In this document: piece by piece, positions 1 to 11,722 of the stretch
Position numbering within the stretch: the stretch's first letter is position 1
How the letters are laid out: every line of letters begins with the position of its first letter
Assembly (NCBI GenBank): GCA_004154925.1
Contig: QJNS01000112.1
Location: 186,001 to 250,000 of the forward strand
Source of the DNA: Monosporascus cannonballus
Lineage: Eukaryota; Ascomycota; Sordariomycetes; Xylariales
Direction: 5' to 3'
DNA length: 64,000 nt
The notes under the pieces: generated by a model
Told to the model about the DNA's origin: nothing
Seen by the model: the letters and a program-made list of their open reading frames with translations, nothing else
Database searches by the model: none
Program-made: the position numbers and the translations under genes

Positions 1-900
1 CTTTTTTATTTTTTATATATCGTGTTTAAAAATATTTAATTATAAATTTTTACACGAAAAAAAGTTGATATTATTAAGGTTTTCGCATTTATAAATAATG
101 AATAATTATTTAAAATTATCGTTCATACAAATCCAGGTTTTTTCAGTAAGAAAATCAATATAGATAAGTTTTTAAGTTAATTTTCAGAATTACGTATTAA
201 TTAAAAGTAATGTTTTATAAAAGGTTTACGAATTTTTTTTAATTAAACCGTTAACTTTAATTAGCGATGGCAAATAATAAAATTATAATTAAGTAACTTT
301 ATTATAGAATTAATCGTATTTTTATTATATTATTTCAAATTAAAAGTTAAAAAAAAATGTAATTTTAAATGATTTTCTGATATTAATAAATTTTATCGAA
401 AATCTTTTAAATTGTTGAAAAATTATTTATTATAATAAGGTACTTTTTAGAATTATAAGATATTAAAAACCTTAATAACGCTAATTATATTTAATATTAC
501 AAATAACTTATTTATTTTTCGATTTTTATATAACTAATTAACGATATTTCGAAATATTTAAATAATAATTTTATTATTGCGAATAAAACCACGATAATAA
601 CTTATATATTCCTTTTTCGTTTTCCGTTTAAATATCTAATAAACTTTCTTAAGAGCAAATTGTTACGTAACAAATTATATAGGTTTAATATAGATAATAA
701 TAAAGCTTATAAGCTTAAAACGATTTTATAAAAAAAGCTTTTAATTAGCTATTATAAAAAAGTTTAAACGTTAAAAAAATATAGAACGAAAACGTTATAA
801 ATAACGTTTTTGCTATTATTCGTAATAGTTTTTTACCTAGGCGATAAAACTTTGATTTTACAAATTAAATATATTATCTATATAAATTTATATAAAGGGT
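1..900. repeat. RIP-degraded AT-rich block, unidentified
   Basis: Very AT-rich sequence with stops in all frames. TpA is abundant and CpA scarce while CpG persists (many acg/cgt/cga words), the pattern left by RIP acting on CpA. No LTR pair, domain or gene could be recognised. It ends abruptly near 900, where composition returns to normal. Probably a decayed transposon, but the type cannot be read. Confidence 0.7.
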
Positions 901-1360
901 ATAAGAAAGCCACTTATGCCAATGGGCGAAAAAGGATCTAGAAAGGTGGGGCTTGTATGCCACTAACTGCAATAATCCCTGTTAGGGTGTATTGCATAAT
1001 AGCGTGCGGGGTGGATAGGCTGGGTCTGGGCGTCGACAGGCTCTGTGCGACGGGATACGATGCTTATCCGTTTTGCGTGGCTGGATCGTTACAATGTCGC
1101 GTGCTGCTACCCTGAGTCGGTCCGGAAGAGGGCAGCTGCAGGAGCGGGCTAGTCTCTGCCGGTCACACATATATACGGCCCCATATCTCAAGGGCGAATC
1201 TGAGCCGGACTATCGCGTCTAGCTGTTTCGCAAACGATGGCCCAGCCGATTCGGGCGGGTAGCCGTCGTCCACGGGGTCAAATAAAGAATCTTTGGGCGA
1301 GCCTCTGCTGGGAGCCCCTTATTACCTAACCTTCAGATTCTTCTAGAACATCTCTTCCTT

Positions 1361-2878
1361 ATGGATTGGTCACGATTCAATCCAGAGTCATCTGCGATGG
1401 CTGAACCGTCGGCGCTGCCGCAACTCGAAGACCTACCGCCAGAATATGTGGCCCATGACGAAGGGCGGATGATTTACAGCTGTATGGCTGCCATGACAGC
1501 ACTGGCAACCAGCGTCGTGGTATTACGTCTCTGGGCCAGGAAGGAAAAGAGCGCGGCAATACAAGTCGATGACTGGCTGATTATCGCGTCCTTGGTAGGG
1601 TTCTGTCATATCGTGGGAGGCATCTCTGGCTGATAGTTCTGTAGCCCTTTCTCTGGGTCCTCATGACATGCGGCGTGCTATGTAAGATCCTACTCCGTAC
1701 CGGCCTTGGTCGCAGCCACGAGAAGCTGCTTACGCTCATTAGCTGTGGTCCGCGGCGGTGTCGGCAAACATACGATTGTCAACTTGATAGTCGATCCGGA
1801 CGCTATGAACAGGGGCGCGAAAGTAAGCGATAATACGAGTATTCCGGATATTGACTAACCCGGGGCTGACGAACTCGTAGTACTTCTTCGTCTCCCAATT
1901 CATGTACGGAACGGTCATCGCCCTAATAAAATCTTCGATCCTTGCGCTCTACTTGCACATCTTCCCGACGCAATTCATGAAAAAGTCCTGCTTCGTCCTC
2001 GGCGGGCTCGTTTTCGCATGGTGGTTGATGGCCATGATCGTGCCTTTTGTGCAGTGCAAACCTATGAGCAAGTCGTGGTCCCCATTTGAGGAGGGGACAT
2101 GTATCGACACGTGCGCTTTTCTGGTCGGGAATGCCGTCCCCAATATCGTGACGGACGCTGCCATCCTAGCGCTTCCCGCGCACCAAATCAGCAAACTACA
2201 ACTGAGGACCATGCAAAAGGCGGCCATTACAGGCATATTCCTCCTCGGTGGAATGTAAGTACAGCCGACGAGGGAGATCCCTCCACAGCGAATACTGACA
2301 CCGTCCAGTGTGATCATAGCGAGTTGCATTCGTTTAAAAGTCGTCTATGCCCTGTGGGAAAGCGACTTGAACATGGATTTTACCGGTGCGTAGAAGCGAG
2401 AGCCCGACACGAGCCATGACAGGGGAACGCTGACGTTTGAGTAGTTCAGATCAAAGACTCGTGGTTGTGGACGGTGACGGAGCCCGCCGTAGGGGTGTTA
2501 TGCGCCTGTCTACCAACGCTGCGCCCCTTGGTGGTCGCCATAATGGGAACCATGAAGAGATATTCGACGAAGAGATCCACCGGCGAATCTAACGCGATCA
2601 TCACCGCCGGAGGACGTACGTCTAAGCCGGCCTCGAAGCCTCGCTTCTCGAGGGGTCAGGTTAGCGAGCCTATAGGGTCGTTCGAGCGCCTGGACGATAT
2701 CGAATCTGCAGAGGGCGGCCCCGCGGGATTGGTGCTATGGCCTAAGGGATTCTGCCAGGACAGGAAGACTACGGTTGTCGGGCGGGACTCTCATAGCGCG
2801 TTAAGCGACGAGATCGCCCTTGGAGCCATCCATGTGCGTAATGAGATGACCTTGTCCGAAGACAGACTGTCACGGTGA
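1361..2878 (+). CDS. SAT4-type (fungal rhodopsin-like) seven-helix membrane protein
   Basis: Integral membrane protein of the fungal SAT4/rhodopsin-domain family. Its members are plasma-membrane proteins of largely unknown function, some related to PTH11-type receptors. Best-fit exons are 1361-1604, 1716-1822, 1881-2254, 2309-2385 and 2445-2878, giving about 411 aa. Introns 2-4 are well supported: GTAAGC..TGACTAAC..TAG, GTAAGT..CAG and GTGCGT..TAG. Intron 1 is the best frame-consistent choice and less certain. Family hallmarks in order: DDWLIIASLV in the first part, VRGGVGKH, the YFFVSQFMYG..IKSSILALYLHIFP helices, a CKPMSKSW loop with paired cysteines, GGIVIIASCIRLK, and TEPAVGVLCACLPTLRPL near the C-terminus. 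The tail after about residue 290 is hydrophilic. No RIP-type stop is seen although the gene lies between two RIP blocks. Family assignment is firm; function is unknown. Confidence 0.82.
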
Positions 2879-2889
2879 CGGCAGTAGGG

Positions 2890-3814
2890 TGGTTACAGCG
2901 CTCGTTATCGTATAATAACGATAGACATGCTTTCTTGAGAACATATACCAGAGGCGCCCATGAAGGCTCACTCGGTGGACAACTCACGATGCTTGGCACC
3001 ATTATGCCAGTCAAGTCTGTGGAATCTCTGAAAGGAGGCTGGAATTGCAGATCAACCCAGTCTGGCCGCGGGACAGACATTTGGATGTATCGACATTGGA
3101 CTCATGGGGGCTGGGAAACTGTCTTCTCCAAAGGGGCATGCATTCAAAATCGTAGGGGGTGGATGGACTTGATAGCGAGTGTAGGGGATACAAGCGCACT
3201 ACTATGTAGACGCTCCAAGTCTCTGCCTATCTGAGATACCCATGCCGGTTAGTATAACCCCACAGTCGCCATTTTAACCGAAGCCGACCGGGGGCCGTTG
3301 GTTATCCCGGTTGCCTCTACTACAGTAGCGCTGGGGCTCGAACAGCTTGTGGTCAGTACTTTAACCTCGGACCCCACCTAATGAATTACCTTAGCAATGA
3401 ATAGCCAATACATATACAAATTGATAGTAACCTGCATGTTCTAAAGCCTTTTAATAACGAAATAACGTATTTCTTAATAAAATAAAGTTATTTAGACTAT
3501 TTAGTTTCGCGTTACTTTTTTTAGCAGGTTATTTTTTAATATAACTATTAATTGAAATCTAATTACCAGTTTTTATAAGCTTTAAACGTTTAATAGTTTG
3601 TTTTTAATTAACTTAATATTTAATAAATTTGTAAAAATTTTATTCGATTGCTTAATAATAATTTAACGTTTACGATTTTCGTATTTTTTAAGTTTTGTTT
3701 GCAAAAGCTAATTACTATAACGGAAAATAACGTTTTTAATATTAAAATTACTAAAGTTTTTAATAGTTTTAATTATTATTTTTGGTATATCGCGAAATAT
3801 TTTCGCTTAATTGC
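2890..3814. other. End of GC island and start of second AT-rich block
   Basis: From 2890 to about 3390 composition is normal but no gene could be supported; two overlapping short open frames show no recognisable domain. Near 3395 the sequence turns AT-rich with RIP-like composition, and this runs to the retrotransposon at 3820. The last five bases, 3815-3819 (GTAAT), are the left target-site duplication of that element. Confidence 0.6.
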
Positions 3815-3819
3815 GTAAT

Positions 3820-4208
3820 TGTTACGACCCAACCAGCTTCGGCCTTAAGAAACGGTCAAACAAGGATTATACGGACCACCCCATAGGTTACGTGACGATA
3901 ATCACTGCTAAGCCAGTAATTAAAAGTGATTAAAGAAGATCGCAAGCAATTATGATTACTACCAGCTAAATGATCATAAGTAATTAAGCCAAAAAGAAAA
4001 AAGATATATAGTTTTATTATTTCCATAATTTAAATAGTTTTAGCTTGTAATATTTATTAATATCAATTGTTTGCAATACGTTGTAGCACTTGTAATATTA
4101 AAAAACGTGATTAAATTATTCTATTATTACAGAGTTTTACGATATTTCTGTTAATATAAACCCGTACGACTAAAGTTTAATACTTAGTTAAATTTTTAGT
4201 TCGTTATA
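3820..4208 (+). repeat. 5' LTR of the chromovirus
   Basis: 389 bp, starting TGTTACGACC and ending GTTCGTTATA. It aligns along its whole length with 11723-12109. Differences are almost all C/T or G/A, as expected for RIP acting independently on the two copies. Confidence 0.93.
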
Positions 4209-4229
4209 CGTTGCAAATTTTTGTTCAAT

Positions 4230-5200
4230 AGTACCGTCAGACTTTAAGCAATATTCAATACTGTCAAAATATCGACCAGCGTTCAGGAAACCCTTATTCA
4301 ATAACTTTAGGCTCAAATTCGGAAACTGGAAAAAGAAATCCGACAAATTAAGGCTATGCCACTTACCTAAGCCTTTTTCGCCTACATAAAGCTTAAAAAA
4401 CTAAAGCCTTATAATAAAAAAGGTAACCTTTAAATCTTTTTAACTTAGGTACAAGTTTATTTTTGTTTTTTAAACGTTAATAATCCAATAAATCAGGTTC
4501 TAATAATAGGAATATGCCTAACGAAAAATACGGCGGATTAGTTTGAACCTCTTATAAAAAATTTTCTGAAAATGGGAAAATCGAATAAAAAGGATTTTAC
4601 TAATAAGATTTTTTCATTTTATACCAATTTCGAAAATAAAATACGCGATAATTTCGACAATCCGGATAAAAAACTATTTACGATTTAATAACTTTTATAA
4701 TTTCGACAAAAAGGACCCGCGTTTAAGTACGCCGTAATTTTTAAAAGTTTTGCAATTAAAGCAGGATAAAAAAATAATAAAGTTAATATTTTTATCGGCA
4801 TATTCTATAAAAGATTAAAGGATAATATAAAAAAAATTATTCGGATTAAGCAATTAGTTGTCTTAGACCGGTATATTGTAAAAGTAATTAAAATCGATAA
4901 TCGACAGTTTGAAAAACGATAAAAAAAAGATAATATGCTTTACGTTCGAGATATAACAAATTTAACTAGGAGAAAAAACGAGACATATTTTTTATTTTTT
5001 ACGGAACGGCGCTAGGACTTATAGAATTTGGCGTTACTTATAAACAAAACTAAAGCTAGATTAAATGCTTTAATTGTGGCAAAATGGGATATAAGACCTA
5101 TAAGTATAGGAAACCCAAAAAGCCATAACAAGATAACTAAACCTTTATACTGGAAGAACAGTCCAGGAATAACTAAGAAAATAACAATAAAGCTATTAAC
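4230..5200 (+). pseudogene. Gag remnant with CCHC zinc knuckle (chromovirus)
   Basis: Interrupted Gag reading region downstream of the 5' LTR. At 5066-5107 a CX2CX4HX4C zinc knuckle can be read in one frame (CFNCGKMG followed by tat-K-T-Y-K-tat). The first two cysteines survive, but the histidine and last cysteine positions are now tat (Tyr). These are the changes expected from CAT to TAT (C to T) and TGT to TAT (G to A). The nucleic-acid-binding end of Gag is therefore identified; upstream capsid sequence is too damaged to describe. Non-functional. Confidence 0.8.
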
Positions 5201-7006
5201 ATAATTTAAGCCAAATATATATTAGGCCTATGGCAAAAGGTTTAATAAGGACCATTACGATAAGAAATTCGACGAAAAATACGAAAAACCAGAAAGCTGG
5301 CTCGATAAATATCGCGAACATAACAAAAAGCATTATAAAAATAATTACGCGAATATTAAAACTGGATAAAAAAATCTGTCCCGAAACCCCTAATCGATAC
5401 GGCAAAATGCATATTATATATTATTAATAACGAAAATATCCCGATTACGAAAACTAGAAATAATATATTTATAAACAAATTACCCGTATATATTATAAAA
5501 ATTTAATTTTTCAAATAGTATCGAAAATAACAAAAACGATAAATAATGGTATCGATAACTTCGAACCATAACCCCAAAAGATATTCAATAATTGGCTAAG
5601 GCAAAAAGCTGGCCCGAAAAAAAGCAATATCCGCAAAAAAAAGTTTTTTGTCACTATAAATAATATAACCACTAAACGGAAAAAAGTTGATTTAGCATAT
5701 AATGGAAAAAATACTGCCAAAAAGTTATTACGAACCTTTATTTTCAGTTAGTATTTATTACAAATCTTTATAAAAAGATTATTAAGAAAAAAATATATTA
5801 GTTTACAAACAATCTTTAAAACAATAATTAACACGATATATAATGGAATATAGTTGTAAATATAAGAAAACAATTTATTCGATAAGGAAAAAAATTATAA
5901 CAAAACTAAAAATAGCTAATATAATTCGAAAGAACAGTATGCTGACAATAACGACAAATATAATAACTTAATGCGCTAAACGAAAAAATACAAAAAAGCT
6001 TAATAAATTCGAATAGGAAGTAAAAGAAAAAAGTTACTTATAAAAAAGCCGCAAAATAACAAAACTTAAAGGAATTAAGAAAAATTCTCAAAAAAGGTTT
6101 TAAACGCGACAATAAAAAACGTTAACGATTTTATTATTTTAGATATACAAATCGGAACGGATTAATATACCGCAATAATAAATTATAAAACTTTAAGCGG
6201 GAATTATATTATACCAGATATGGTTAATAAGCCTAAATTGCTTTAAAAATATAAATTAAAACTTTATATAGCAATAAATGTCGAAAATTAGAAATTTGCT
6301 TATGATAACGAAAAAATTATACGCGAAATTAATTATCTCGAGATTTTTATCAAAAAACAATATTAAATAATTAATTTTAATATTGTTTTATTTAGAAATT
6401 ACGATATAATTTTAAGATTACTATGGATACGCTAGTACGGAGTTTTAATTAACGAAAAAACTGGCTAGATAAAATTTGCTTTATTTTTTATTAATAAATA
6501 AAAAAGAGAAATTAAGATTTTAATACTTAATCGATAATAGCGATAAGAATAGGTATAAGGATACGACAAAAACCTTATTACCTAAAAGAATAAAATACAA
6601 AAAAGAAAACAGACATTAAAGAAAAATACAATATATTATTGTTGTTATTAAAGCAAAATTAAAGTAACTAAATAACGCTTTAAAATAACAAAAACAATAG
6701 CTTTAAAAATTAAAAGATTTAACTAATATATTACTATAATATTATAAATATAAATAATTTTTTAGGAAAGAACTTAATATGAAGCTATCAAAATATAACG
6801 AATAAGATTACGAAATAATTTTTAAAGAAAAATTTTCGATAAAGTTTTACCCTATTAACAATTTCAGCGGAAGCGAATTACGTATTTTCAAAAAATATCT
6901 AAAAAATCGGCTATAAAAATGGATTTAACTTTCGAAATTACCAGCAAAATACCTTATATTCTTCGTACTTAAAAAGAATAAAAAATTACGATTTATAATT
7001 AATTAT

Positions 7007-7171
7007 TGTCACGGGCCAAGGACCCTAGTAGAAGGATTAGCGTAGCGCTAATCCCGTGGCTCCTGTATATATAGCTAGCTGCTCCCACGTATCTTTTTAG
7101 CTGTTCCCTAAATTTCTCAATAGATCTGTTATAGCCCATATCCTTAGTTATTGCATATGCAGCCCCTTACA
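7007..7171 (+). repeat. Left LTR of the nested mini-element
   Basis: 165 bp, less RIP-damaged than its surroundings. It contains a perfect 9-bp inverted repeat (GGATTAGCG / CGCTAATCC) around a 3-nt loop at about 7040-7060, followed by a TATATA motif, which could be hairpin and promoter elements. Confidence 0.9.
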
Positions 7172-7879
7172 TATTAAGAAATCTCCTTTTTCGCGAACGG
7201 TCTGTCGCCGTAAAAAGTACGCCAGCATTACGTACCCGTTATTCGTATATAGCTTATTCGTTATGAATACCGAAAAACTATGCTGTCAGGTTTTACGAAC
7301 CGTTTGCGAATTATAAGGCCGTAAAAACTATAACGCCTAGAGGTTCGAAATAAATAAGAAGTTATTCGTTAATAAAAAGGCGATCGGCGATAATCGTACG
7401 CAATTTTTTTATATCTAGGGAACTTTTAGCCATTAGTTTTAAAAATGGACGTTTTTGCCGTATATACAAAAAGCCTTAAAAAAGCCAAACTTTTAAACTT
7501 TTTTAAATTATATTGCCATTATCTTAAAAAAACCGAATAAAAAATGGAAAATTGGTTAATACTTAACCAAATTACGTTAATATAATATTTAAATAACGTT
7601 CGAATATATTTTTATATTCGAAAATATTTTTTATTAAGCCGGAAAAATCGAATAACCAAATAAAGCCAAAATTTTCTTATTAATTTCGGGCCTTAACGCC
7701 GAAACGAAAAAATAATTGAATTACGAAAGATAATCTAATATTTAAAAAAAGTTTGCGTAATTTTTTCGCCGTTCGAAAATATCGTTTTTAACGGCTTCCA
7801 TTCCGGCGCATTTGCGTATAATAACTTTTTAATCGGAAAACGATATTATAAAAGGTGTAAAAATCGGTATATAAATTGT

Positions 7880-7980
7880 TAATTATTAACGTAAGCGTCG
7901 TTGGCGAACGGAGGGACCTTATTTAAAGTATAGCGAAACGGGGCATTTTCGGAAGAATTATCCTAAAGGAAAAAAAATCG
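7880..7980 (+). pseudogene. Gag zinc-knuckle remnant of the nested element
   Basis: At 7920-7961 one frame reads YLKYSETGHFRKNY, preceded by GP and followed by PKG. It has the spacing of CX2CX4HX4C with the histidine kept. All three cysteine positions are tat (Tyr), the RIP product of TGT. This is the only retroviral domain found between the two 165-bp LTRs and marks the interior as Gag-derived. The rest of the interior has no recognisable domain. Confidence 0.78.
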
Positions 7981-8352
7981 CCGTCCGATATATTAGCGTT
8001 AATAAGGCCTTAAAAGTTCCGTTATTATTTAAATAACAAAAAGCAGCCGTAAAAACGTTCGATAAAACTTGGAAAAATCTAAATAAGTTCGATATTTACG
8101 AAGCGTTAAAAGAATTGCCAAAAAAAATCTTAGAGAAAATAATATAAAAATATAAAGCTGGTAGCGCGTAACGCGTTAAAGACGTACGAGCGTAAAGTAT
8201 GCGACGTAATCTTCCCGTAATTATCGGAAAACCCCTTAGATTAAGATTTGCGAATATCGCCGCCTTGGAATAAGGTCCTTAAAAAAGTGCTGCAAATAAA
8301 CATCTGCTGCGTAACAGAAAAAAACAAGGATTAAATTTAAAGAAAAAGGTTA

Positions 8353-8517
8353 TATTACGGGCTAAGGGCTTTAATGGAAAGATTAGCGTAACGCTAATTC
8401 CGTGGCTCCTATATATATAACTAGCTGCTCCTACGTATTTTCTTAGTTATTCTTTAAATTTCTTAATAGACCTGTTATGGCCCATATCTTTAGCTACTGC
8501 CTATGCAGCCCTTTACA
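8353..8517 (+). repeat. Right LTR of the nested mini-element
   Basis: 165 bp, aligning over its full length with 7007-7171. It differs mainly by C/T and G/A changes, which also spoil two bases of the internal hairpin. It is followed directly by ATTAT (8518-8522), the right target duplication. Confidence 0.9.
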
Positions 8518-11500
8518 ATTATTAACAATTAAACGATATTATTATTAAAAATTAAATATAATTACTTTTAATTACAGAAATAAAAAACCGACTTTACGGA
8601 ACAAAATAGTTTATAATATTCGATTTTAAAAATAAATATAATCTTATTGAAATCAAAAAAGAATACGAATAAAAAACAGTCTTTAAGACGAAATACGGAC
8701 TATTTAAATATTTGGTTATATTAATAAAACTTACGAACGTATTAATAACTTTTTAGCAAATAATTAATTACGTATTACGAAAATATCTCGATATTTTCGT
8801 CGTTTGCTATCTCGATGACATTTTTATATTCTTAAAAACAAATAAAAGTATATGCAAAATACGTTTATAAAATTCTTTAAGTTTTACAGGACGCAAAATT
8901 ACTTATTAACGCAGAAAACAGTTAATTTTATACATAGAAAATAAAATATTTAAAATATATTATTACTCTAGGACATATTAAAATAAACCTTAAGAAAATC
9001 GCTGCAATTACAAAATAGCAAACGCTAACGACGGTTAAGAAGGTATATGTATTTTTTAAATTTACTAATTACTACAGAAAATTTATTCGAAACTTTAGTA
9101 AAATAATTATACCTTTAATAAATCTTACGAAAAAAAAGAAATTTAAATAAACGCCAGATACGGAAAAAATATTTCAAAATATCAAAAATATAATTACCAG
9201 TAAGTTAATACTAATTATGTACGATTTAAACCGTTTCGTTAAATTAAAAACCGATATTTCGAATTACGCGTTAAGGATAATAATCGGATAACGAAATAAT
9301 TAAGGCAAATTATATATTATTGTATTTTTCTCGTATAAATTAAAAAAATAAATTTAATTACAATATCACAAATAAAAAATTTATGGTTATTATTATAACA
9401 TTTTAAGAATTTAATCATTTTTTAAAAAAACTTGTACTAGGTTAAGGTTTATACGAATTATTAAAATTTTACCCGATTTATTACGACTAAAAAGTTTATA
9501 AAACGATAATTTCGTTACGCAGAAAAATTGACGAACTTTAATTTCGTTATTATTTACAAAAAAGGTTTAAAAAACGGCAGAACAAATATTTTAAGTAAGT
9601 AATTAAATTTCGAAAAAAATTGGTTAAAATTAGCTATATAATTTTAATATCATTATAGAAAAATATTTACGCTCGTAATAAATTGCGATAATTCGGGCAA
9701 TATCTTTCGATATACATTAAAAAATCTAATAATATAATAACGGTTTTCTAAAAAACTAAAAAACAAATAAAATACAAATTTTAAAGGAATACTAAAAAGA
9801 TCTAGTACGAGAAATATACGAATATCAGTTATATAGATATCCAAAGACCCATAAAACTTTAAAGCGATTTTAACATATATATTTCGGTCTTAAAATAAAA
9901 TTAACGATATAAAAAATTATACAACAATACGATATTTGCGTTAAAACAAAGGCTTGACGATATAAGCTATACGGAAAATTACAGCTATTATTAGTCGTAA
10001 AATAATTATAATATTTAATTATATTTAATTTTATTACTAAATTTCCTATATAAAAACTTTCAATTACGAAAATATATTACGATAACATTTTCGTAATCCT
10101 CGATCGATTAACGAAATTTTCTTATTTTTTACTGTATTATAAAAATATAAACGCCGAACAGATAATATATATTTTCTTTAAATATACTTTTAATATATAC
10201 GGATTATTAATAAAAATTATTTCAAATAAAAAATTAATATTTATATTTAAATTTTAATAAAGTTTTATAATATAAATCCGCTTAAATTACAAATTATTTA
10301 ACATATTTAAACGCTAAATAAATAAACAAATTAAATAAATAAACTAAACCTTAAAAACTTATTTACGATATTAAATTAATTACGAATAAAATAATTAAGT
10401 TAAAATATTATTTATTATTTAATTAACTTATAATACCAGTTATTACGAAAATATTAAAATAATACCTGCGAACGCAAATTTTGGTTTTATTGCGAAAATT
10501 TACAAAAAAAATGCGTAATAATAATTTAATTAATATCAAAATAATTCTTACGTTAAAATAAATATAATAATTATACCAGAAAATAGAAATAAAATTAAAA
10601 TTCGTACGAAAATAAATAAATAAATATTATAACTAAAAAAATTTAAAAATATTAACTTTTAAAAAAAGGGAAATAATATTTTCGTTACAAAAAATATTTA
10701 AACAAAATAACCTAATAAAAAACTTAATTTCAAATATATCGATCCATACAAAATTATTAAGAAAATTTTAGAAAATAATTTCTAATTAAAAATTTTACCA
10801 AAAATTAAATTCCATTTAATCTTTTATATTTTCTTATTCGAATTAATAACAAACACGATTAAAATATATATAATATTAAATAACATAAACGTAAAAAATA
10901 AACAAATCTACGAAATAGAAAAAATATTCGATATACGAAAACAAAATAGATTTACTCAATACTTAATCAAATGAAAAAAGTACCCAGACTCCGAAAATAC
11001 CTGGAAACTTGTTAAAAACCTTATTGGCGCCTAGCGCCTGTTAAAAAACTTTTACCGGCAACGACAGGCGTATTCCAATTAATAACCGACTAGTTGGTAA
11101 CCGGAATATCGGGCCAATCGGCCGCGACATATGTTAACGTAATAGCCATAACGGCAGTTTCCAATTATTTTTGTTTCCGATGTTCTTATTTCTTTAATTC
11201 GTTTAACGATTAAAATCTACATTATACTATAATAATATCTTTTAAACGAACTAACGCCTTTTATTTACGTAAACAAATAAGATGAAAAAAAGTTTTATTT
11301 ATTTTTTCCTGATGTCGACGTTAAGCTTTAAGGCAAAGCCGTTAAAGCTCTAGCAATCGTTTTTTGACAAATACTTCCTTACGTTTTAAACGTTAATACT
11401 TACGATAAATATTTTGTAAAAAAAAAAAAAATAAGTACGCCGGTACTATTATAAGATCGACTTCGATTAATATATTTCTTACACTTTAAAACGTTTTCTA

Positions 11501-11722
11501 TTATTTTACACCTTATATTTTTTGAAAAATAATAAAAACAAGATATAATTTCGTAACTAAATGCGTTAAAAGCTTTTACGAAATCAGCACGATAAACAGT
11601 AAAAGAACGAAAAACGTAACGAATTTTGGAAATACGAAACGACATAATTAAAAGCAAAAAAGGGGGATATTTACTAAACAAAAAAAAATCTTAAAAGCAA
11701 GATTTTAAAAAAGGAAAAATCG

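Larger units (their letters stand above)
7007..8517 (+). mobile_element. Nested Gag-only mini LTR retrotransposon
   Basis: 1,511-bp element with two direct LTRs of 165 bp each (7007-7171 and 8353-8517). The ends are TGTCACGG...CTTACA (left copy) and TATTACGG...TTTACA (right copy, first G changed by RIP). Both flanks are ATTAT (7002-7006 and 8518-8522), a perfect 5-bp target duplication, so this is an independent insertion. Removing the element plus one ATTAT restores the host RT reading register (..RFIINY then QLNDI..). A purine run at about 8338-8350 sits before the right LTR as a polypurine tract would. The 1,181-bp interior has no trace of protease, RT or integrase but does have a Gag zinc knuckle. 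It would have needed enzymes from a relative. It is also RIP-mutated, so RIP acted after nesting. Confidence 0.92.
6100..11040 (+). pseudogene. Pol remnant: protease, RT, RNase H, integrase, chromodomain
   Basis: Decayed Pol readable in pieces. Protease lies at about 6130-6440 (SGNYIIPDMV, later ILRLLWIR, corresponding to the usual GATGNYIS and ILGLPWLR). Reverse transcriptase starts before 7006 (KKNKKLRFIINY), is interrupted by the nested element, and resumes at 8518 (QLNDIIIKN). Its catalytic YLDDI is intact at 8808-8822. RNase H starts near 9240 (KTDISNYALR). Integrase spans about 9640-10600 (YGKLQLLLVV near 9960, INQTLKTYLRY near 10350, and an NTSYYENIK end). The chromodomain is at about 10920-11030 (YLIK-stop-KKYPDSENTW). 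There the TGA replaces the conserved Trp codon TGG, a RIP-type G-to-A change. Many stops rule out expression of a product. Confidence 0.9.

Noticed and set aside
1..900. Telomere or subtelomeric repeat at the left edge
   Set aside because: No TTAGGG-type repeats are visible; the edge is RIP-type AT-rich DNA.
9653..11681. Open frames in the AT-rich block on the minus strand
   Set aside because: They are Phe/Ile/Tyr-rich products of AT composition opposite recognisable Pol sequence.
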